Of a stretch of 25,813 nt of DNA, positions 9,060-16,876 are shown one piece after another. The notes below the pieces were generated by a model. The model did not search any database. It saw only the letters and a program-made list of their open reading frames with translations, and was not told where the DNA came from. The DNA is from Suillus spraguei (Eukaryota; Basidiomycota; Agaricomycetes; Boletales; Suillaceae): assembly GCA_016800925.1 (NCBI GenBank), contig JABCPU010000809.1:1-25813 (forward strand), read 5' to 3'. How positions within the stretch are numbered: position 1 is the first letter of the stretch; every line of letters begins with the position of its first letter. The position numbers and the translations under genes are program-made.

Positions 9060-10710
9060 GTGTGCCCCCCTTCCCTTCATGACCACCACCACCTCCTACA
9101 GATTTTTTGTCCCTCCACAACATGCAGTCACATTGCAGATCAATACTTTTATTCAATTCCCTCAACAACGCACCTGAAATTGACCCAAACCAGGGCTGAT
9201 TCAACTTCATCAATCAATCTGAGGCTTTGCAACATGACACATTCGACTTCATCAGCCAACCTCAAGCTAGTCAATCGTATCCTTCAAGTTCATTGTCCAT
9301 AGAGATCCTGCAACCTTTGGCGGAGTCTCTGGAGATCAGGACACCATTGATCTCGATGGACTCGCCTTTGGCGGTGAGTATTATTGGACTTTGTTTGATA
9401 AACTACTGATATCATACTTCAAGTGTTCCTTGATGAGTCTGTAACTAGCACTAGCAAAATGCCAACAAGTGCTGGTAATACTGTCCCTAGGCTAATCCCT
9501 CGATCAGCGGAGATCAATGCACTCTACCCATTACCGCCTCCATGGGCACTGCAGGGGACTGTCAAGAGAACACAGCGCTCTCATCATACCTCTGTGCCAT
9601 ATCCTCTGCCGGAACCCAAAGTCATCCCACTCAGTGCGACTACTATACCTGCCCCACAAACCCTGCAGCTCATGACAAGTGCAGACTTTCCAGTCACCCC
9701 CACAACAATTGCACCTATCGCCCTTGCTGCTCCTGTTGTCCCTGTTGCTCCCATCATCCCTGTTGCACCCATAGCCATCTCTATTGAGCCTGCCCTTCAA
9801 CAACTTGTCGAACCAGTCTCTATCCGGTGTCAGCTGACATCCAAAAGCAGATTGTGTGGCATGCAAAAACCGAATCTTGCAATAACTTTTCACTTCATAT
9901 GCAATGGCTGGCAGTGACATCCAGAAATGAGCTGTCGTCAATCTTGCAATTGCAGAGTCGACTCCATCAATGAATGACATGAGCAGTAAGTTTTTTTTAC
10001 ATAGAAGTCCCAAATTCTTAGCTTTAGTTCCTTAGTTTGTGTTTCAAACCCCACAACATGAACCAATGTCAACAGCTGACAGGGACATGGACCTTCATTT
10101 TCACCAACCTTGTCAAGCTTGTGTGGACCTGTGTCCCATTCGGTTTCGATATCTACCCCCCTGTAGACTCCAACATTCTTCCTGATGACTTCCGGATGCG
10201 TGTCTTACACGCATTGATCAATGATGACAGTCACCTGTTAGCATTCATGCATTGATTTGCCGTCAATGCCATACATCATATTCCCTTCTTCATTGTTTCT
10301 AAAATTAATGTTCGCTTGTATATATTCAGGCTGGGGGTGTCACAGTCTTGGACAGAGTTCTTGACCACCCCTTCATATTTCGAATGGTGATTCATTTTGT
10401 GTGGTGCAGTAGTAATGGACTATCAGAATTCATCAGCGACCTGCTTGAAGATTTTAACTATGTCTTCGCTGTTATTGGTGCAGTCACGAAGCTGATTTTA
10501 TTTGAGCAATTGTTGCGCCCTCCAGTCATTATCGTGCACATGCAACTCGATGCGAGCGACATGTTCAATGTCATCCTTGAGCATATTTGTTGTTTCCCTG
10601 ATGCACAGAAGGCCACATTCAATAATTACAAATCTCACACTTTCAGAATTGGAAACTCTCAGCAACCATCAACAAATGTATTAGCACCACTTGACACTTA
10701 TTTCACATAG
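9060..10710 (+). pseudogene. Unrecognised multi-exon fungal gene, decayed
   Basis: Several plus-strand pieces look like exons of one gene. At 9227-9368 a frame reads QHDTFDFISQPQASQS and meets a plausible intron (GTGAGT donor at 9375, TTCAAG acceptor near 9423). 9423-9917 is a 164-residue frame with a proline/alanine/valine-rich stretch (APVVPVAPIIPVAPIAIS). 10067-10252 reads WTFIFTNLVKLVWTCVPFGF. 10321-10710, after an AG at 10330, reads HPFIFRMVIHFVWCSSNGLS through CCFPDAQKATFNNYKSHTF. The donor after 10252 appears damaged: the frame ends LLAFMH then TGA exactly where phase-0 splicing to the next exon would fit. No family was assigned. Confidence 0.4.
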
Positions 10711-11210
10711 TAGCTTCTAGGATTTCCACTCCACTGTACCTAGACCTTTGAGAGGGTTCTTCCATTTGCTCTGACGAGATTTGTATCTTGATCCAACTTG
10801 TGTAACATTCACTTGGTATCAATACTTGAGACTTGCTACTATATTTGACTCCAAGCGCAGATACATTCCTGGACCAATCCAAAGAGACACTCAAAAGTAT
10901 GCAGTAAAATGCCTGGTAGCTATAAATCATTTTCGGCTGGCAGACAGGTAGGTATCTACATTCCTTTCAAATCTGTTCGCTTGTTAATATATCATATTCA
11001 GCATGCCTAGCGATACCACTGGCATGTCTGGCCGTAGTAAGTGCCACTATGTGCACTGCCATTCATCAGTCCAGGTAATGAATTATATTATAGGTATTTG
11101 ACCCACAAAGAAAAAGGTGATGGAGAATGCTGGTAAGTTTCTTAAAAATTGAACAGACTTGGAGTCAACTCATTTACTGCACACTGTGTAACATAGTCTG
11201 GAGGACTGAC
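10711..11210. other. No clear gene; possible short exons
   Basis: Contains GT-AG candidates (for example GTAAGT at 11131 with ACATAG ending near 11198) and a small frame starting ATGCCTAGCG near 11003 (MPSDTTGMSGRSKCHYVHC). Its link to the exons at 11214-11676 requires an intron too short to be convincing. Confidence 0.3.
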
Positions 11211-11213
11211 ATG

Positions 11214-11676
11214 CATCAAAAAGGCAGTGTCTTCCTATACCACAACAGCGGGTCAAGAAAGCATGCAACTTACCTGCATCAAAGGGTGTCAGTTGTTCAG
11301 CAGGACCTCAGGCTAGTAAGCACAAAGGTAAGTGCAGCATTCTATGCACTAATATGCGCTCACCAAATGCATCTGCAGAGTCCAACAAAGGCAGCACAGT
11401 TATTGCCAAGCACAGGCCACCACAAAAGAAGGGTAAGCTTTTTATTACCTCGAGTCTGTTCAACGTGATACATCTGTAGTTGCAGCACAAAAAGAAACTG
11501 AACAGCAGCAAACTTCAGCTCAAATCTACCAAGATGCACCTTCCATGATTTATGATGCATTTTTAGCAGATGAGCCTGATATATCCGATTATAGGCCTAA
11601 TGGCTACTCGGAGGTGGATACTGACCTGGAAGCAGCGGAAACTGATGATGACTTAGAGGACCCAAGTCCATCATAA
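11214..11676 (+). CDS. 3' exons of an unrecognised acidic-tailed protein
   Basis: Three exons join in phase. The first is a basic exon to 11327 (QQRVKKACNLPASKG). Intron 11328-11378 (51 bp, GTAAGT...CTGCAG) leads to exon 11379-11432 (SNKGSTVIAKHRPPQKK). Intron 11433-11485 (53 bp, GTAAGC...TTGCAG) leads to exon 11486-11676, ending at TAA 11674-11676. Both introns are phase 1 and the frame stays open for over 110 codons. The C-terminus is acidic (DEPDISDYRPNGYSEVDTD, EAAETDDDLEDPSPS). I see no domain I can name. The 5' end is not resolved: the frame is closed by a TGA near 11208, so the upstream splice site is unknown. It may be the tail of the decayed gene upstream. Confidence 0.45.
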
Positions 11677-12203
11677 AGTTTCTGTCAGCTGAAGTATATA
11701 CTGCAGCTGCCAGTTCTAGATTGCTAACCACAACTTCAATCAAAATCACTCAGACACCCAAATTTGTCTTGATGTCGGAGGCCAAAAGGCGTGACTTCCC
11801 ACTGACCCAACCAACCTGGCCTCGTACATCTGCATCAAAGCTCAGACAGAAAACTGAACTGTTTCTGTCCAAACCAACTGTGGCTACAAAGTTCAGTTGA
11901 TTATTTATCTTGCAAGTAGACTCTGCTATCTATGCTAAAAAAACTTGTGCCTCATAGTTGAGGCAGATGTCGGAAATTTGCGAGATCGGTTGCAATGGGC
12001 TATCATTGACATGTGCACTGAAATGATACGATAAGATTTCCCGCGGAGTTTCAATGGAATTGCATTGCCCTTGCAATTGACCTTTCCTGCCTATGCGCTG
12101 ATTCTCGACAATGAGAGGTAGTGCGTCACTCTTTTCTGTTCATATCATACCCACAGTACCTCTGTGTATTCCTTATCATCTTTGTATCATTGTGTCTATA
12201 AAA
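11677..12203. other. No clear gene
   Basis: A 43-codon frame from ATG 11773 (MSEAKRRDFPLTQPTWPRTS) ends near 11901; it is isolated and unassigned. The rest shows no recognisable coding, upstream of the Plavaka start at 12204. Confidence 0.35.
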
Positions 12204-13725
12204 ATGGCCCCGGAGCGGACGAAACTTTGTGATACATATATGCAGGCAACAAATCCAGCCACATGGCTGGAGCACTCACTGAAAGGCATGTGAGAGAAAC
12301 ATGGAAAAAAACATCGAGATGAGGCCATTGCAAGTGCTATTCATGCGAAGGGTATGTTGATTTGCATGGAACTGATTTCTTACTGATTTCTTGCAATAAT
12401 ATGTGCGGCAGGGGCTAATTCAGCACTTCGACATGCAACATCTCAGACTGTCCAAGCGGCGGGTGGATCAAGGCAGCACCAGACTGAGCGTGAACCATCA
12501 TCTCATGAATGGAGCATACATAATGATATACTTATTGGTATGTGACAACATCTCATAGTGCTACCTGCCTTGCTACTGATAATGCCACTGATATGTCATT
12601 GGCTTACAAATACCTTGTACCCAGAACCTGAACCTTCAGTAGACAACAACCACATGTTCACGAAGGATGACATCAAGGTCGAACATCACCCAAACAGTGG
12701 CATCAAGGCCAAGGTTTATGCGTTTGAGGACTTCCAGCGCAATCCGATGGCAGCAACTTCTGATCCCCCACCTAACAAGAAGCCATGGCTTCCATTCAAG
12801 TGTCGACTAGAGTTTGAAGTCGCTCAGATTGCTCTCAAGGCTGTGCTGAATAATGACCAAACTGATTGGCTCATTAAGATCTGCCGCCAGTGCGCTATTG
12901 GGAACAACAAGTTCACCTTCGAAAACCACAACGACATTCACAGGAAATGGGATGCAGCATCTCAATGTGTCACGGGGGTGGTTCAATTTCTTTTAATGGT
13001 GTCCATCTGTCTGACATGATATAGTTTAGTTCACGAAAGAAGTTATTTCAATGACGTATGAGGATAAATCATGGGATTTTGAAGTACATTATTGGGACCT
13101 TTGGGAATGGGCTGCTGACCTTCTTCGAGACCCATGTCTTTTCCTGCATTTAACATTTGATGCACAGCGCCTATCAAAATTTGATGGTGAAAATTTTGTA
13201 CGGTTCATAGACAAGCCTTACATGGCAGATGCATTCTGGGACCTTCAAGTATGTATTCGAGCAGTTCCTACTGTAATGTTTTCAAATGTCATGTTTACCA
13301 GTCACAATTGCCTGAAGGAGCTAAGCCACTGACATTCATACTGTATGCCGATAAGACCAAGTTGTCAACTTCTGGTACTGCAAAAGCCTATCCTGTCGTC
13401 GCTCAGTTAGCAAACTTGCCTACAGACATACGCAATGGAGAGGGTATAGGTGGTGGTTATGTTGTCGGCTGGCTACCAGTTGTATGCCCCAATCTTTGCT
13501 GTACTGACACTAGCTTATTTGTTAATAGGTGAAGGAGGACAAAGAATTCGTGAAAAAGCCTGGTTGGGTTAATTTTAAAAACAAAGTCTGGCACCAGGTG
13601 TTTTCCAGAATTCTCGCATGCTAACCTCGAAATCAAAAATGGGACAATGGTTTGAATGCTTAGACCGTCTCTCGTGTTGGTTCTTCCCATCAATTCTTAT
13701 TTTGTCAGCTGATTATGAGGAACAG
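12204..13725 (+). pseudogene. Plavaka-type transposase, truncated by LTR sequence
   Basis: Six exons can be followed: 12204-12351 (zinc-finger-like, MAPERTKLCDTYM ... EKHGKKH), 12412-12537, 12625-12977, 13030-13248, 13302-13481, and 13529 onward. All introns are GT-AG and 47-87 bp, and all junctions keep phase. Recognised blocks: DDIKVEHHP, KPWLPFKCRLEFEVAQIAL, DFEVHYWDLWEWAADLLRDP, FDAQRLSKFDGENFVRF, ILYADKTKLSTSGTAKAYPV, LPTDIRNGEGIGGG, GWLPV, PGWVNFKNKVWH and, after two small frame breaks near 13620-13640, ILILSADYEEQ. These match the Plavaka transposase plan (cut-and-paste DNA transposition). Defects are a TGA at 12291-12293 (probably from CGA) and those two frame breaks. The protein ends exactly at 13725, where LTR sequence begins, so the C-terminal half is missing and is not found beyond 22065. 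Confidence 0.83.
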
Positions 13726-14133
13726 TGTTAAGACTGTACTCAAGGGTAGAGAGATCCGAAGGGCTTTGGCCTCAGTTCGTACACTGTGCCCCTTTCTCGA
13801 GTAATGCCCTTTATTTCAGGGAGGAGTTATTCGTCCGAAGACCCGGAAGGGGTTGCGTGACGGATCCGGGTGTCCGAAGGTGTCGGATATAATACGTCCG
13901 AAGGTAATTCGGAATGTAAGGAGAGGACAGAGATTAAGGCTAGTTTCGGAACGAGTTCCTAACTAGAAACTAACGGAGATGGACTATCCGAAGATAGAGT
14001 CGGAGGTATGGACTATAGGAGTCAATCCTAAGTCTCGGAAGGTGACTTAAAGCGGAGAGTGGCTTAAGTCCGGAGGAGGCAGAATGAGTAGAATCTAAGA
14101 TGATATTCGAACTAAGGTTCTACGGAGATCTAC
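13726..14133 (-). mobile_element. Inverted partial LTR (R-U5 side) abutting the 5' LTR
   Basis: These 408 bp are the reverse complement of 14495-14903, with roughly 10 differences. The fragment begins with the LTR terminus (TGTTAAGACTGTACTC) and ends at GATCTAC, directly followed by the TG that opens the complete 5' LTR. It therefore contains everything from just downstream of the TATA box to the LTR 3' end and lacks U3. With the 5' LTR it forms an inverted repeat with 408-bp arms and a 361-bp spacer. Its left edge lies inside the Plavaka coding sequence. Confidence 0.93.
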
Positions 14134-14480
14134 TGTCATATACCAAACTTCTAATCTCAGATCCGATCATATCCGTCCAGATCCGATCGTTTCCATATCC
14201 GTCCATTCCACAGATCCTGTCCGGACCACCCATCCGAATGTACTCACTTCTCGCACCTTAACTCCCTGGTGAACATCTGCGTCTATCTCCTTTCGTCATT
14301 TCTCCTACTACCGGTACTCCGGCTGTTTATATTTCCGTCCTGTGTTACTGATCCGTTTCCTGTGTTCATTTCCGATTCATGCTTACTGATCCGCTGTGCA
14401 ATAACTAATAGACTTCCGTTACACTTCGTACATAGCCCTCGGTCCCGGACTTGCTGATTATCCGTCTTAGATACTTACTG

Positions 14481-14488
14481 TATATAAA
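14481..14488 (+). promoter_or_regulatory. LTR TATA box
   Basis: TATATAAA, conserved in the 3' LTR. It lies 34 bp before the 11-nt block predicted to be the RNA 5' end, a normal TATA-to-start distance. Drives the genomic RNA. Confidence 0.75.
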
Positions 14489-14514
14489 CCACTTGTAGAT
14501 CTTCGTAGAACCTT

Positions 14515-14525
14515 AGTTCGAATAT
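14515..14525 (+). other. Putative self-primer at the RNA 5' end
   Basis: AGTTCGAATAT is the exact reverse complement of 14906-14916, just past the 5' LTR. The 3' LTR has AGTTCGAAATT here (two changes), while the inverted fragment keeps the matching form. Position and 11-nt length mirror the Tf1 self-primer. Confidence 0.6.
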
Positions 14526-14903
14526 CATCTTAGATTCTGCTCATTCTGCCTCCTCCGGACTTAAGTCACTCTCCGCTTTAAAGTCACCTTCCGAGACTTA
14601 GGATTGACTCCTATAGTCCATACCTCCGACTCTATCTTCGGATAGTCCATCTCCGTTAGTTTCTAGTTGGGAACTCGTTCCGAAACTAGCCTTAATCTCT
14701 TTCCTCTCCTTACGTTCCGAATTACCTTCGGACGTATTACATCCGACACCTTCGGACACCCGGATCCGTCACGCAACCCCTTCCGGGTCTTCGGATGAAT
14801 AACTCCTCCCTGAAATAAAGGGCATTACTCGAGAAAGGGGCACAGTGTACGAACTGAGGCCAAAGCCCTTCGGATCTCTCTACCCTTGAGTACAGTCTTA
14901 ACA

Positions 14904-14916
14904 GTATATTCGAACT
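14904..14916 (+). promoter_or_regulatory. Primer-binding site
   Basis: GT plus ATATTCGAACT directly after the LTR CA end. The 11-nt core pairs with 14515-14525. The GT spacer would become the two bases removed by integrase. No convincing match to a tRNA 3' end (no TGG start) was seen. Confidence 0.65.
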
Positions 14917-14953
14917 CAAACCTTTCCGAGTAACTTAGCAACCATCCCATATC

Positions 14954-16244
14954 ATGCCTCCCCGTAAAGCTCAAAACACACTCCGAGGAGCCGGACTTGG
15001 TCTGATCCAACGAGATCCCACACCCATCGTCCAAACATTTACCAGTTTCTCTCAATGCCGCGCAAGCATGAGCGACATAGGTCAGAGTATCTCCGCCCGT
15101 CAAGTCAGACCGGATCCGATAACACCAACTCGGAACCCGGATAACCCAGACCCCAATTCCGCCCGACCATTCGCTTTGATGATGAGCTGCGCAGTAATCT
15201 ACCAGATGATGAAGTAGATGATCCGGACAATGAGGACCTGGATGACGAAGAAGATAAAATCCACCTAAACCCTCAGGACCGGGTCCTAGCCCAACTATCC
15301 GTAGCCATTAACCACCTCGCTCGCAGTAGCCGTCGCACCCCCACCTCGGATGATAGCAAAGTCAAAATCCGTGAGCCAGATACCTTCGATGGGTCCGAAC
15401 CTCGCAAGCTCCGGGCATTCTTCGTCCAATGTGAGCTCAACTTCCAGAGCAAACCTAGCGCTTTCCGTTCCGGACGCGCTAAAGTAAATTTCGCCCAATC
15501 CTACCTTAAGGGTATGGCTCTCGAGTGGTTTGAGCCGGACCTCCTTTCGGACGGATATAACAACCGTCCGGATTGGATGGATGACTACTCCGAGTTCATG
15601 CTCGAGCTCCAAACCAATTTCGGACCACACGATCCCTCCGGAGACGCAGAGATGCAGTTAGAACAACTCCACATGCGTGACGGACAACGCATCAACAAGT
15701 ACGTTGTAGAATTCCAGCGACTTGCCTCCCAAGTACGCGAATGGGGAGACGGAGCCCTACGACGCCAATTCTACAATGGACTTCCGGCCCGAATCAAGGA
15801 TGAGATTAGTCGCATGGGTAAGCCCACTACCCTTTCGGAGTTCAAGACTCTCGCCCAGACCATCGATGCCCGTTACTGGGAACGGAGGGGCGAAGTCACC
15901 CGAGAGAGTAGAACCACCTCTTCCAACCTCCCAGGCAGTCAACATCCGACCGGACGAACTCCAACTCATCCGGATCCGATACGCCCAAATTCAATAAACC
16001 CACATACTCCACAGCATCCTCTACCCCGAAAGTTTCGGATCTTCCTAGTGTTGTTGGTACAGACGGAAAGCTAACCACCCAGGAGCGTCAGAGACGTTTT
16101 GACAAAAAGCTCTGTATGTTCTGTGGCGGACCTGGTCACACTGCCCGGGAATGCACCAAATCCACTTCGCGCGCTGCCAAAGGCCGCGCCGCTGTGCTCA
16201 CTCCGGAAACGGAACCGGAAGCCTCGGATGAGGCAAAAAATTAG
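14954..16244 (+). pseudogene. Gypsy gag (capsid and CCHC nucleocapsid), two frame breaks
   Basis: Starts at ATG 14954 (MPPRKAQNTLRGAGLG), the first ATG after the PBS. It runs to about 15175, continues one frame back to about 15935, then one frame back again to TAG 16242-16244. The middle carries the retrotransposon capsid pattern (REPDTFDGSEPRKLRAFFVQ, FAQSYLKGMALEWFEP, INKYVVEFQRLASQVREWG). The end carries a CCHC knuckle, CMFCGGPGHTARECTK (16113 onward), and a basic stretch. Intact length would be about 430 residues. Both breaks behave like loss of one base; the first sits in a T run (CGCTTTGATGATG). Gag packages the RNA into the cytoplasmic particle. The frame ends on a -1 frameshift site (see 16235-16297). 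Confidence 0.9.
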
Positions 16245-16297
16245 TCCGCGACCCTCCTGACTCCGTACGGGATGAGGGTCGCGTTGGCCCAACCCGT
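16235..16297 (+). promoter_or_regulatory. Putative -1 programmed frameshift signal at gag-pol
   Basis: In gag frame the codons GCA AAA AAT TAG contain A AAA AAT (16235-16241), a canonical X XXY YYZ heptamer directly before the stop. After 5 nt comes CGCGACCCTC (16247-16256), perfectly complementary to GAGGGTCGCG (16274-16283), a 10-bp stem with a 17-nt loop. The loop ACGGG (16267-16271) can pair with CCCGT (16293-16297), allowing an H-type pseudoknot. Slipping -1 leads into TTA GTC CGC and the open protease frame. Confidence 0.8.
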
Positions 16298-16876
16298 GCA
16301 ATGGAACTACGACTCAACGCTGTAACTCTTCCTGATCCGAACTCTCTGTGTCCATATGTCTCTCTTCCATCTTTCTCCAATATATCTGACTTTCCGGCCC
16401 TCATAGACTGTGGTTCCTCCCACTGCTTCATAGACACTGATTTCGTCCGAGAACATAAAATTCCTACCTATCAGATTCCTCCGCTTCCACTCCGTTTATT
16501 TGATGGTACATGCAATAACAATATTGTCGAAGCCATAAACTTATCCGTCCGATTCTCCTCCGGTGTAATCACTTCCGACACGTTCTACGTCACCCCTTTG
16601 GATTCCTCATGTTATATCGTTCTCGGATATAGCTGGCTCACCCGACACAATCCGTTGATTGACTGGGTATTGGGCAGCATCGAGTTCCGAACTACTGAAC
16701 AAGGAGTGCCATTAACCCCATCCGCATCATCGCTGCCTCCGGACACACCGACCATGGCAGGAAAATCCAATCCGACGCCTCTGTTACCTTCGGGTATTCC
16801 ACCCAAAGAAGATTCCTCCCCTCCAAAATCTCCGTCGCATCAGAGCACCCATCCGTGGCGGAGACTCCGCCTCTGA
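16241..16876 (+). CDS. Gypsy aspartic protease region of pol
   Basis: Open from the frameshift site; the first internal ATG is 16301. The aspartic protease active site is ALIDCGSSHCFID (Asp codon 16406-16408), with Cys where Ser or Thr is usual in D-S/T-G. YIVLGYSWLTRHNPLIDW is the typical block near the end of retropepsin. A Pro/Ser-rich linker follows and ends at TGA 16874-16876. The downstream RT lies in the next frame back, so one more base loss (about 16830-16870) separates protease from RT in this copy. The enzyme would process Gag and Gag-Pol within the particle. Confidence 0.88.
   Translation, partial: LVRDPPDSVRDEGRVGPTRAMELRLNAVTLPDPNSLCPYVSLPSFSNISDFPALIDCGSSHCFIDTDFVREHKIPTYQIPPLPLRLFDGTCNNNIVEAINLSVRFSSGVITSDTFYVTPLDSSCYIVLGYSWLTRHNPLIDWVLGSIEFRTTEQGVPLTPSASSLPPDTPTMAGKSNPTPLLPSGIPPKEDSSPPKSPSHQSTHPWRRLRL

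Larger units (their letters stand above)
14134..14903 (+). repeat. 5' LTR (770 bp)
   Basis: Bounded by TGTCATATACC and TACAGTCTTAACA. It nearly matches 21298-22065. U3 spans to about 14514, with the TATA box at 14481-14488. By the self-priming argument R begins near 14515. Confidence 0.95.

Noticed and set aside
13726..14133. Independent old solo LTR as target of the Gypsy insertion
   Set aside because: The remaining half of such an LTR should follow 22065 after a 5-bp duplication, but the sequence there is unrelated.
14904..14925. tRNA-primed PBS
   Set aside because: It lacks the TGG start expected for pairing with a tRNA CCA end. TTCGAAC resembles a T-arm by chance, whereas the 11-nt match within the LTR is exact and well placed.
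16830..16876. A second programmed frameshift between protease and RT
   Set aside because: No slippery heptamer in the protease frame near the overlap, and a single pol frame is the norm; better explained by a one-base loss.
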